This document shows, one piece after another, positions 23,691 through 33,686 of a stretch of 64,000 nucleotides of DNA. How positions within the stretch are numbered: position 1 is the stretch's first letter; each line of letters opens with the position of its first letter. The stretch is from Myrmaecium sp. VS I D KN 1. Taxonomy: Eukaryota > Ascomycota > Dothideomycetes > Valsariales > Valsariaceae. The DNA is taken from assembly GCA_019775845.1 (NCBI GenBank), contig JADQAV010000002.1, forward strand, positions 868,001 through 932,000. The letters are read 5' to 3'. The notes beneath the pieces are model-generated. The model was given only the letters and a program-made list of their open reading frames with translations. It was not told the DNA's origin and made no database searches. The position numbers and the translations under genes are program-made.

Positions 23691-24623
23691 CTACGCCTCC
23701 ACCGACGACGACGCGTGTGCGCCCTCCACGGGCCGGAGGGCCCACATGCGGACGGGAAAGATGCCGCGGGGGAAGCCGCGCTGGAGCTCGGTGTAGACGA
23801 CGCGCAGGCCGGCCTGGGCGAAGAGCTGGAGGTATTTGGGCTCGCTTCGGGTGACGCTGCTATCGAGGTCGTCGTACAGGTCTTCACCGTGCGGGTCAGA
23901 GCTCAGATTCTCCTTGACGACGAGGTAGGCGTGCGGGGTGGCGGCGGCGAGGAGAGCGGCGGCGGCACGGGAGAGGTAGGCGGCGAGTTGGGCGTCGGTA
24001 AGGTGTGGTAGGCACCATTGGTTCCAGATGAGATCGTAGGCGGGCTCGTCGGCGCTGGCGGTGGGAAATCTGAAGTCTTGGAGGGGCTGGTTGTGGATGC
24101 GGCCGACGCGGCCAGAGTCGAGGAGCTGCCGGCCTTCGGGTGAGGCGGCGAAGGCGTCGGTGAATTTGGCGATCGGCTCGACAATGTCGACGACGGCGGC
24201 TTGGTGGACGAGAAGGCCCTGGGTGATGCGGCCGATGCCGGCGCCGCAGTCGAGGGCGCGGCGGAAGGGAAAGGGTTTGCCAGTAGCGGGGTCGGTGGGA
24301 GGAGTGTCGGTGGTGGTGGTGGTGGTGTCGGAGGAGGGGTGCAGACGGCGGAGTTTGGTGAGAAAGTTGGCTGAGCCTTGCAGGTCAATGCGGGAGATTT
24401 GGGGGAAGCCGCCCAGCATGCCGTTCACGGTGCTGGGGATGGAGGACCAGTAGGCATTGGCGGCGGATTGGTCAACGGAGGAGTCCGCGGCCGGAGCGGA
24501 TGTTGACAATGTTGATGATGGCGCTGCTGTTGTTTGCGCAGCCTCGGAAGAGGTCGGGCTTTGGGAGGTAGAGAGGACGCTGTACAGGTTGGAGGGAAGC
24601 TCGCCTGGAGGGTCGGAAGGCAT
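23691..24623 (-). CDS. NTM1: Protein alpha-N-terminal methyltransferase (NTM1/Tae1 type)
   Basis: SAM-dependent enzyme that methylates the exposed N-terminal amine of proteins starting with X-Pro-Lys/Arg, for example ribosomal proteins. Single exon, 310 residues from the ATG at 24623 (MPSDPPGELPSNLYS). In order: AYWSSIPSTVNGMLGGF (substrate-binding N-terminal motif), the SAM motif RALDCGAGIGRITQ, post-I acidic segment VDIVEP, motif YDLIWNQWCLPHLTD, then VVKENLS and the DSSVTRS/PKYLQLFAQAG region, all diagnostic of the NTMT1 family. A Ser/Thr/Pro-rich insertion (about residues 20-60) and a Thr run before motif I are fungal additions. The frame stays open upstream to 24959 without conserved sequence, so the shorter start was preferred. 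Confidence 0.9.
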   Translation of the reverse strand: MPSDPPGELPSNLYSVLSTSQSPTSSEAAQTTAAPSSTLSTSAPAADSSVDQSAANAYWSSIPSTVNGMLGGFPQISRIDLQGSANFLTKLRRLHPSSDTTTTTTDTPPTDPATGKPFPFRRALDCGAGIGRITQGLLVHQAAVVDIVEPIAKFTDAFAASPEGRQLLDSGRVGRIHNQPLQDFRFPTASADEPAYDLIWNQWCLPHLTDAQLAAYLSRAAAALLAAATPHAYLVVKENLSSDPHGEDLYDDLDSSVTRSEPKYLQLFAQAGLRVVYTELQRGFPRGIFPVRMWALRPVEGAHASSSVEA

Positions 24624-25488
24624 GGTGGAGAGCGATTGGAGCGGACTGGGGGAAGAGGAAGGCGGGGGAGATGAGGAGATGAGGGGAAGATGGGGATGAG
24701 GGGTTGCGGAGGAGAAGTGAGGGGAGTAGATCGATGTCCGGGGTTGCGGTGATACCAAGACGGTGCGATGCGGTGTCTGTGAAGGGGAACGAACTGTTTG
24801 TTGGTGACCGGATTGAGAAGTGCAGTCGGGTGGTTGCAGATCCGTGAGGATGGAAGGAGGTGCGGTGAAGGATGGATTGGCCCGGGATCTCCCGTCCGCA
24901 GCTCCATCAAACCCGGAGAAACCCTGGCGGGATCCGTGGGACGTCAGGGTGGCTGACATAAGTCACGGCAGGGGCCACTGGCACCTCAGCCAGTCCGATC
25001 CAGCGCTACTCGAGTGAAAAGGGCAGTTGCTTCCGGCGGGCCTGGCTTATCGGCGGGGTGAACGGGGACCAAAGGAGGACCAAGTGCAAGGAGCTGCAAG
25101 TGAGGGGCAAGGCGGGGCAGATGAACGGCTGGGGTGGGGGCAAGGATCACAACTGTCCCTCCCCTCTCTCACACTCTCCCTTCCTCTCCACTGGCCTGGT
25201 TGGTGTTGGTAATACGCCCAGCATCGCCTCGGCCTGGAGCACGGAAAGGCTGTGCCTACCTGCGTATATAATCTTGGAGGACTCCCCCAGGTGTGCTTGC
25301 CCATGTCCCGACCATTGTACTCTCCCTCCCACTTCTTCTTCTCCTCCTCCTCCTCCTCCTCCTCCTCTTCCTCCACTTCCCTCCTGTCCCTGTTCTCGCG
25401 GCGAGTGACCATACCCCACCATCGCTCTCTCCGGCCTCCCTGTTCCTCCCCACCCTTCAGGTTGATCCAACAACACTCAGTTCGCACC
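24624..25488. promoter_or_regulatory. Divergent promoter region, methyltransferase and aldehyde dehydrogenase
   Basis: It carries both 5' regions. A CTC/TCC trinucleotide run at 25341-25367 lies in the dehydrogenase leader, followed by CCTTCAG at 25454-25460 that could be a leader intron acceptor. No gene is supported within. Confidence 0.5.
25341..25367. repeat. Trinucleotide repeat (CTC)n
   Basis: Perfect or nearly perfect CTC units in the aldehyde dehydrogenase 5' leader. It generates poly-Ser/Leu/Arg chance frames. Confidence 0.9.
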
Positions 25489-27130
25489 ATGTCTGGCCTC
25501 GCCGTCGAACTCACAGCCCCCAATGGCGTCAAGTACACCCAGCCGACCGGCCTCTTCATCAACAACGAGTGGGTGAAGGCCAAGTCCGGGGACAAGATCA
25601 CTAGCATCAACCCAACGTAAGCAGTCACGCTCTCCCGTTCGATCAGGGAAGCCCCGCACACGACAGTGGCCTAACCTCTTTCCCACCAGTGACGAGTCCG
25701 AGATTGCCTCCGTCGAGGCCGCAGGAGAAGAAGACATCGACATCGCCGTCGCCGCCGCCCGCAAGGCCTTCAAGAGCCCCGAATGGCGCGACCTGCCCGG
25801 CTCAGACAAGGGCCGCCTCCTCTACAAGCTTGCCGATCTCGTTGAGCAACATCAAGAAACCCTCGCCACCATTGAGACATGGGATAACGGTACGAGCACC
25901 CTCGGATCGGTTCAAGAGAGCCCTAGCTAAACATCTTCTTTCCCCCTTCCAGGCAAGCCCTACTCCGTCGCCCTCACCGAGGATCTCGAGGAGGTCAAGT
26001 CGGTCCTCCGCTACTACGCCGGCTACGCGGATAAGCTGCACGGCCAGACGATCCCCACCACCCCCGCGAAGCTCGCCTACACCATCCTCGAGCCGGTCGG
26101 CGTCGTCGGCCAGATCATCCCCTGGAACTACCCGCTCGGCATGGCCGCCTGGAAGCTCGGCCCCGCCCTCTGCACCGGCAACACCGTCGTGATCAAGGCG
26201 GCCGAGCAGACCCCGCTCTCGATTCTCTACCTGGCCAACCTGATCAAGGAGGCCGGCTTCCCCGCGGGCGTGGTCAACGTCGTGAACGGGCTGGGCCGGG
26301 TGGCGGGCAGCGCGATCGCGGGGCACGCCGACATCGACAAGGTCGCCTTCACGGGGTCGACGGCGACGGGGCGGGAGGTGATGAAGCTCGCGGCGCGCAA
26401 CCTGAAGAACATCACGCTCGAGACGGGCGGGAAGTCGCCGCTGCTGGTCTTCGACGACGCCGACCTGGAGCAGGCGGTCAAGTGGGCGCACGTGGGCATC
26501 ATGAGCAACATGGGCCAGATCTGCAGCGCGACGAGCCGGCTGCTGGTCCAGGAGGGCGTGTACGAGGCCTTCAAGCGCCAGTTCGTCGCCTACACCGAGT
26601 CGACCAGCGTCGTCGGCGACCCGTTCAAGGAGGAGACGTTCCAGGGCCCGCAGGTGACCAAGGGCCAGTTCGAGCGGGTGCTGGAGTACATCCAATCGGG
26701 CAAGGAGGAGGGCGCGACGCTGGCCACGGGCGGGGAGGCCTACAAGGACGTGAACGGGAAAGGCTTCTTCGTCCGTCCGACCGTCTTCACCGAGGTGGCC
26801 GACCACATGCGCGTCTACCGCGAAGAGATCTTCGGGCCCTTCGTCGTCATCAGCAAGTTCAGCACCGAAGAGGAGGCGGTGGGCCGGGCGAACGACAGCA
26901 CGTACGGCCTGGGCGCGGCCGTCTTCACGCGCGACCTCGAGCGCGCTCATCGCGTCGCCCGCGCCATCGAGGCCGGCATGGTTTGGGTCAACTCCAGCAA
27001 CGACTCGGATTTCCGCGTCCCCTTTGGCGGCGTTAAGATGAGCGGCATCGGCCGCGAGCTGGGAGAGGAGGGTCTCCAGCAGTATACCAATAAGAAGGCT
27101 GTTCATGTGAACTTGGGGACGCGGTTGTAG
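25489..27130 (+). CDS. NAD(P)-dependent aldehyde dehydrogenase
   Basis: Oxidises an aldehyde to the acid; ALDH1/2-like class, 501 residues, the standard subunit length. Exons are 25489-25616, 25690-25889 and 25953-27130, with frame-preserving introns (GTAAGC/ACCAG, GTACGA/TCCAG). Motifs in order: GLFINNEWVKAKSGDK near the N-terminus, VGQIIPWNYPLGMAAWKLGP, cofactor-binding FTGSTATGREV, catalytic Glu266 in LETGGKSP, nucleophile Cys300 in GQICSATSR, EEIFGPFVV and the C-terminal PFGGVKMSGIGRELG. There is no clear targeting peptide, so it is probably cytosolic. The substrate is not determined. With choline sulfatase 8 kb upstream, betaine-aldehyde is one candidate, and acetaldehyde (AldA type) is equally plausible on sequence. 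Confidence 0.95.
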
Positions 27131-27536
27131 GGTTGCGTTGCTGTGGGCAGGGAGAGAAGAAAATGGAGCGTGGATGGATGGATGGATCGGGATGTCTTGT
27201 TGGATAGGGGTTAAGGGGGTCTCCAAAGCTGACGAAAGCTCTTTTTTTTCCTATCTTTTTTTTGTTTCTTATTCCCTTTAGGATCGAGGGGAGATGGGAC
27301 ATATGATATCAATTTCGATAAAGCAATATCGATCAACTACCCGTATATACTATATTGATATACTTACCCTTTGCCATGTCGTCACCGGGATATCGGGTGG
27401 AGGAATGATCCTAATTGATTGATTATTCTGAGCTATTTTTCTCTTATTTACAGTGATGTTATGCGAGGTTTAAAGGACGGTAGGAGAGGGTAGGTTATAC
27501 GGGGAAGTAATAAGATATATAAAAACGCCCTTATAC
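27131..27536. other. 3' flank of aldehyde dehydrogenase
   Basis: AT-richer non-coding sequence up to the target duplication of the MITE; no gene. Confidence 0.6.
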
Positions 27537-27544
27537 TAGAATGT
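27537..27544. repeat. Target site duplication, left (TAGAATGT)
   Basis: Eight bases identical to 28014-28021, immediately outside the left inverted repeat. Confidence 0.9.
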
Positions 27545-27630
27545 GAGAATTGCTATTCGCAGAGGCGGGTTTTGCTAGCGGCAGAGGCCATCTGATCTAA
27601 TCCGCTTATCGATAAGATCGAACACCAAAT
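27545..27630 (+). repeat. MITE left terminal inverted repeat
   Basis: 86 bp, reverse complement of 27928-28013 with about six mismatches, three of them C/T or G/A transitions. Confidence 0.92.
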
Positions 27631-27639
27631 AAGTCTGCG

Positions 27640-27915
27640 AGCGCGAGGGCCTGCGAGGGCGCCTGCGAGCGAGCTTACGATGCCTCAGGGGCTGTCTTTA
27701 CGCAGGCCCTCACGCTGGCAGGAAGACCCGGGCTACTAATGGTCGAGAGGACCTGTAAGACGGCCTGCGTAAGAGCCTGCGTGAGAGCCTGCGTGAGAGC
27801 CTGCGAGGACGATCTGAGGGCCTGCGTAAGAGCCTGGGGGCCTGATTCCCTGCCTGAGAGCCTGATGGCCTGCCTGAGAGCCTGAGGGCCTGCCTGAGGG
27901 CCTGCGTGCGAGCCT
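27640..27915. repeat. GC-rich imperfect tandem repeats inside the MITE
   Basis: Repeated AGCCTGCGTGAG / GGCCTGCGTAAG units of about 12 bp with variation, filling the space between the inverted repeats. No coding frame follows them. Confidence 0.8.
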
Positions 27916-27927
27916 CAAGACTGGCAG

Positions 27928-28013
27928 ATTTGGTGTTCGATCTTATCTATAAGCGGATTAGATAAGATAGACTCTGCCACTAGCAAAACCCGCCTCTGCG
28001 AATAGTAATTCTC
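27928..28013 (-). repeat. MITE right terminal inverted repeat
   Basis: Partner of 27545-27630 in inverted orientation. Confidence 0.92.
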
Positions 28014-28021
28014 TAGAATGT
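28014..28021. repeat. Target site duplication, right (TAGAATGT)
   Basis: Identical to 27537-27544. Confidence 0.9.
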
Positions 28022-28606
28022 ATACATAATATATTATATATTTCAGTATTAAGGGGTTTTTTCCCTAACCTTTCTTCTTTTTTTTCTTCTTCTTTCTATC
28101 CTATTATGCCTCTCCTTTTTCCACCCTCGCCTTTGATTAGATTGGCGGACGATGAACGGAGATGAGAAAAAAAGATGAACATGTATCTGCTCCCCATGTC
28201 CGCGGTTGTGCTCCCCTTCCCCATCCCCCCTCCCTTCCCCGCCCCCACCCCCAAGGCTCCCGTGTGAATCATGACAAGGCCAGGCCAGTGATAGGACGCA
28301 GTACAGTAGGTAGTGGAGGATCTGTCGGGTGAGAAAAGATGCAGAAGATGCCAGTCTGTCGGGATCGAAAGAGGTGGGGTGGGGGTTTGGCGGTCATTCT
28401 TCTTTGTTCTCTTTTCACCAGCCAAGGCAGCCGGGAGTACTAGTTAAACCGTAGTTTGGGACGGGATGGACAAAGGCACACGAAGGAGGAGGAGGAGGGG
28501 GAGGTGCACGTAGTAAGTCTGCTTGGCGCCTAGCCTTTTCTCTCTCTGTGTTCTTTTCTTTTCTGCCCGAGATGGAAGAAGGGAGTTTAAATACTTCCAC
28601 TATTAA
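28022..28606. other. Non-coding spacer between two transposons
   Basis: 585 bp of ordinary base composition with poly-T and poly-C tracts. Chance frames only. Confidence 0.6.
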
Positions 28607-28632
28607 GAGCGTGTTCGGTCGTGTCTTAACTA
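28607..28632 (+). repeat. Left terminal inverted repeat of RIP-mutated element
   Basis: 26 bp matching the reverse complement of 32234-32259 except for two transitions. Confidence 0.88.
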
Positions 28633-31600
28633 GATGCGTCTAGACGCTAAATCAGCAGTTTTTATAGATAATATAGCTTGTATTTAGTACCTATTCTATC
28701 TTTACTATCTTATCTATAAAATCTAGATAGTTAATAGAATAGCTCTAGTATTCTTAGTAAAACTACCCGTATCTAATATAGCTTATTAAAAAGACTATCT
28801 AGTTATTATAGTACCCTCCCCCCTAGCTATAATAACTAGACGCCGTGGTAATATATAATAATTTAATATATTATTATTATTATTATTATCTTATTATCTT
28901 ATTATCGCTATAAACTTAATACTATAACGTATATATTATATATATAGAGCTAACTTATTACTACTAATATATTATAAAAGATACTATTTAATTAGAGGAT
29001 TATAGTTACTACTTATCGCCGCTATAATACTATTATAATCCTTACTTTTATATAGCTAAATATCCTTATTACTATATAATAGTAGCGAGCTTCTATAGCT
29101 TTCTACCTACTTAGGCTTTACTTATAGTATATAGACTACGGTAGGGGTAAAAGATAAATTAGAAGTATATAAAATAAGTATATAAAATAAGTATCTTTAG
29201 TATATATTAGTAATAATATAACTTTTAAAAGTTACTTTTAAAGAATTATTAGAGTAGTTATTAGTCTATACTAACCTACGTAATAATAATAACTATTTAA
29301 AGCCTAGTTATACAGCTGCTAAATAGCTACTAATATTCCTATATATTATTATATAGGGGGTATTCTTTAGGAATACTATAGAGTATATATAGTATTTAAC
29401 TATAACTATTTATAGAGCCTTCTACTTAGTATTAAAATACTTATTATAACTCTATAAGGAGATTATAATACTACTAGTAAATATAATACTAGACGTAATT
29501 AAAAGTAATAATTACTATTAGCCTTTCTTTACTAATTATATAGGAGCTCTAGATAATAGTTATATACTAGTATATATATATAGCTCTAATTAAAAGGCCT
29601 AATATAACTATAAAGAGTAGTTATTATAGAATATCCTCTATACCGTTAATTTTAATATAAACTTTATATACGTACTTCTTAGTTAGGAGGGCTTAGTATA
29701 TAACGCCTATATCTATAATAATATTATTATAAGAGGAGGATTTACTACTTTACTAAGCTATTATTATCTAGGTAATACTTATTAACAGCACCGTTCTCTT
29801 AAACTAAGATAGAAATAAAGGGAGATAATTCTAAGTAAGGTTTAATCTTCTAATTTTATAAAATAAAGGTAAGGGGGAAGAGAATAAGTAATAAGAGGTT
29901 AACCTAAGGAAGGTTTAAAAGTATAAAGGTAAGAACGAAGCCGAGCGAATCCTTAAGAAGAACTTAAGAAGGAAGAACTAGAATTATTTAAACTCCTAAA
30001 TTTAATACTATAGAAATAAAGAAGTTTATATATACTTAGGGAGGAAGTAGTATAGTATAAAGCCTTATTAAAGTATTACTTAATTCTGCAGGTCTTAAAG
30101 CAAGGGTTTTAATAAAGTATTAAATAAATATAAGTCTAAAATAATATAGTAGCGATATATCTTATAAAGGTAAGTTTATTAAGTAAAATATTAGGAGATA
30201 ATAGGGCGGTAGTAACGTAATAAGGAGCGAGATTATAAGTATACTACGTAGTAGTAATATTACTAAATAGTAGTAATATTACTAAGTAGTAGCGAGAGTT
30301 ATATAATAAGCCTGTATACTAAGTAAGGGCTAGGATATATACTAAGTAAGAGCTTATATACTAAGTAAGTATAAGGAATATATACTAAGTAATACTTATA
30401 GCTTAGGAACTTAGGTAATTTTCGGATTTTAGAAGGTCCTTAGAAGTTTTATAATAATACTAACTATTTAATTAAGTCGAAAGCTATCCTTATACTATAT
30501 TAGTAAGTTAGATACTATCTTAAAGAATAAGTATAAAGTAATAATAGACTAGCTAATAAGAAGGATCTTTTTAATTATTATTATACTTTATTACGTAATA
30601 TTATAGAGCGAATATTTAGTATTTTAAAGTAACGCTTCTAAATATTACGTTACTAATTAAAAGGATACTTATTTTAGATATAAGTAAAGTTAGTACTTAT
30701 ACTAATAGCTATTTATAACTAAATAAACTATTAAACGGATATATAATAAAAAGCTAATACTATAGATAACGAAAATAATAGTAGAGATAAAGAAGTAAAA
30801 GAGGATAATAAAGAGGAGCTTTTATACTTTTAAGAAGATATTAATTACTATTAGATAGCTATATAGAGGGAGGAAATTACTAATTTAATATAAACTAGCT
30901 ACTAGATAGCTCTTAGGCTAATAAAGTAGATAATATAAATATATAGCTTTTAATTACTACTTTATCTAACTATCGAAAGTAGTTAGGCTAGTAATTCTTC
31001 TTCCTTATAACTTACTTACTCTTATATACTTCTCTCTTTCTACTAACCTCTTAATTATATATATATATATATATATATTCTTAAGGTAGCTTATTATTAT
31101 ATAGGCTATCTAGTTACTACTAATAGATATTAACGCTACGTAGATAATATTAACTACTTTCTTATCTAGATAAGAAGTAACTTCTTTTTTAATAAGCTAA
31201 ATAGCCCGCTTAGTAATAAATATATAATTAATAATAAAGTATTAAGCTTAACGCTTCTTAGCTTATATTTCCTCCTCTTTACTATTATTATTAAGTAGAC
31301 GTTTCTTACTAAATATAAGGAAAGTATTTCTAATAACTCTCTTATACTTTATTAAAGGCTATTATATATATATTACTACTATTAGTATTAGTAAGCGTAA
31401 TAGTAATAATAATAGCGAAGATTTAATACTCTCTACTAGTAAGCCTTCTTAATACTAATCTTCTACTAATAATAACTTATTAATTATTACCGCCGCTAAA
31501 CTAATTATTAGATTATTACTAAATAACGCTTCTAATAGCTCTAGATATATAATCTTCTAGAAGTAAAAAGCCTTCTACTTAGGCTAGTATTAAAAGTATT

Positions 31601-32233
31601 TATCTATTACTTCTAGTAATAATTTAAGGACTTCTATATCTAGATTCTTTATCTAATTAAAGTAATATATTATATATACTTTCTATTCTTTCTATTATAT
31701 CTTAAATACTTATAGTTTATTTATAATAGTTATCTTCTTAACTAGCTATATTATTTCTATAGTAATAGCGTTAACTACTATTTACTAGTTAGCTTACTTA
31801 AAGCCGCTATTAATATTAAGAATAAGTACTTTTATATTATAAAGGGTATATAGTATTATAATAATTATCTCCTCTATCTATACTATCTTCCGTAGTATTA
31901 AGAGCGATAATAACGATAATAATAATAGTAATAATAGTAGTAATACTAATTATACTAATACTAGGAGTAGCTTAGTAGTAGCCCTACCTTATAAGAGTTA
32001 TAGTAGTAGTATTATAGCGGTAAGGGTAGGATTTATAGTAGTAAGTTACTTACTACTAAAATATATATATATATAGATAATAACTTATTAATAACGGATT
32101 AATTATTAATAAATTACTAATAGATAGTCCGCTTATACTAAATACTGCCCGTCTTAACTATATCGGCACAGGCCAGGCGCCAGTAAGGGCCCACCGTCTG
32201 GTCCCACCGTCTGGCCGACGACTGCCCGACAAG

Positions 32234-32259
32234 TAGTTAAGACGCGACCGAACACGCCC
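32234..32259 (-). repeat. Right terminal inverted repeat of RIP-mutated element
   Basis: 26 bp partner of 28607-28632, followed directly by the TAA duplication. Confidence 0.88.
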
Positions 32260-32733
32260 TAAAGTCTCTAAATATGACAACGAGTACCTTGGAGTACTAC
32301 TAGTCACTTATCATCTTCTGTTTTCAGCGCTCTCTTCTTTAACCTACCTGTAGATATGTAAACCCTGCGCGCTACCGCTACCTACCGCTGTCGCTGTTGT
32401 TCAGAGAGAAGACGAGACGCTGTTTGTAAGGAAGGTGTTGACTGGAACCACGGCACGGCGACGGCGAGGGCGGAAAGCGTCCCGCCCCCTCTCCCAACCC
32501 GCCAGGCACCTACATATGGTACTTGCTGAGAATATCGATAGTAGACCATAAGAGACGCTTGGGCTTCTTCTTCTTCTTCTTCTCGCCCTCACGGACTCAT
32601 CATCCTCTTTTTTTATCTTTCAGCCCGACGTGAGAGGTAGTACCTATAGTAAGAAACCTGAAGGTAATAAGTTAGGTAGTTACCGTCGTACACTCCACTC
32701 CATTCCGCCCGTCTTCAAACCAAACCAAACGAC

Positions 32734-32774
32734 GCCCGCCTGCCCGCCTGCCCGCCTGCCCGCCTGCCCGCCCG
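32734..32774. repeat. Octamer tandem repeat (GCCCGCCT)5
   Basis: Period-8 repeat read directly, upstream of the phosphatase gene. Confidence 0.9.
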
Positions 32775-32921
32775 CCCCCCGCCGCCACGCCACGCCTGTA
32801 TACGCACACGCTCTCATGCTCCCACGCTCCCACGCACTCTCGCATACTGTATGTACATACACGCATCACGACAGATACGCACGTACGAGCGCAGGATTTC
32901 CCGTTGTGAGTAAGTGAGTAA

Positions 32922-32946
32922 GTGTGTGTGTGTGTGTGTGTGTGTG
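32922..32946. repeat. Dinucleotide repeat (GT)n
   Basis: 25 nt of uninterrupted GT. Confidence 0.95.
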
Positions 32947-33686
32947 CTTCGTCAAACGCCCCAAAGTTCTTTGCTCGTTGGTCAGCGGCCGTGGTTATTT
33001 CGAGGTGACAGTGAGGGCTGTTTACGCCGAACGACGCGCGCGGCGCCGAGGCTTTTCTCGTCGGACTTGTCGGCGGTTCCGCCTATCTCCAGCGGGCTGG
33101 CCGGTCCAGGCCTGATTTTAGAGTGCAAAGTAGTCTACCTTTTAGCTGCCCCGAGCTTCCCGACACCTTCACGCCCGGCATTCACAGCGTTCTGTGCCGT
33201 CATTCACCCGCACCCATCAGCCTCGTTCAACCCTCCAACCCTTCCTCTTGTCATCTCTCCAAGCATCGTCTGCCATTTCCAGCAGGAAAAACTTCCAAAC
33301 CCTGGCTCAACGACGACAGCCCCTGCCGCCCTCCGAACGACCGCCCTCCTCCGTCCTTCCCGCGATCGCTCTCGGCGGCTGTCCCACTCGAGCAACCACG
33401 ACTGCCTCCGTCGAAGGCCGCTTTCTCGCCTTCCTCGCCAGGCTCTTCAAGCCCCCATAACCTCCTTCCGCACCCGCACCCCCATCTCCCTCCTCCCTTC
33501 GCCCGCGACCGCCGCCGTCAGAGGTCGACCAACCAAGCGAGTCACGCAGGCTTGGAAGGCAGCTACGACAACGGGAAGCAATCAAGGACGGGATCTCGCC
33601 CGAACCATCGAACCCCTCTACAATCCATCACCCTTCTCTTCCTCTGAGCCATCCGCACCACTCCGGTCGATTACTGAGAGCATATA

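Larger units (their letters stand above)
27545..28013. mobile_element. MITE: non-autonomous DNA transposon with 86 bp TIRs
   Basis: A 469 bp element bounded by perfect 8 bp direct repeats TAGAATGT (27537-27544 and 28014-28021), the expected target duplication of hAT-type (or Mutator-like) transposition. Its ends are inverted repeats of 86 bp (27545-27630 and 27928-28013) that differ at about six positions. They share CGCAGAGGCGGGTTTTGCTAG, read as CGCAGAGGCGGG followed by TTTTGCTAG, near the outer end and GATAAGATCGAACACC at the inner end. The middle has no open frame of note and consists of GC-rich imperfect repeats built on AGCCTGCGTGAG. It is too small to encode a transposase. The 8 bp duplication favours hAT, but the terminal GAGAATT is not the usual hAT CAGNG, so the superfamily stays open. 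Confidence 0.9.
28607..32259. mobile_element. RIP-mutated DNA transposon remnant (3.65 kb AT island)
   Basis: Bounded by TAA on both sides (28604-28606 and 32260-32262) and by 26 bp inverted repeats at 28607-28632 and 32234-32259. The shared repeat begins GRGCGTGTTCGGTCG and ends GTCTTAACTA, with two differences that are both transitions. A TAA/TTA target and a GGGCxTGTTCGG-like end resemble the PIF/Harbinger superfamily of DNA transposons. From about 28660 to 32140 the sequence is extremely AT-rich and, by eye, has only about ten CpA or TpG dinucleotides, whereas CpG, CpT and CpC persist. That is the mark of RIP acting on both strands. No transposase is readable; stops are everywhere. The outermost 50-110 bp on each side keep normal composition. 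Confidence 0.85.
32260..33686. promoter_or_regulatory. Promoter and long leader of the PPZ phosphatase gene
   Basis: About 1.4 kb from the transposon end to the phosphatase ATG. It contains a GCCCGCCT octamer repeat (32734-32774), a GT repeat (32922-32946) and a long pyrimidine-rich leader from about 33120. Large overlapping frames, for example 32914-33687 on the plus strand, are Pro/Ser/Arg-rich leader sequence without domains and are not called as genes. Confidence 0.5.

Noticed and set aside
25802-27226. 474-codon open frame antisense to aldehyde dehydrogenase
   Set aside because: Same codon-bias shadow effect; no domain, and the sense strand is unambiguous.
28660-32140. Centromere or mitochondrial insertion as the source of the AT-rich block
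   Set aside because: Clean inverted repeats, TAA duplications and selective loss of CpA/TpG fit a RIP-mutated transposon better; no mitochondrial gene is readable.
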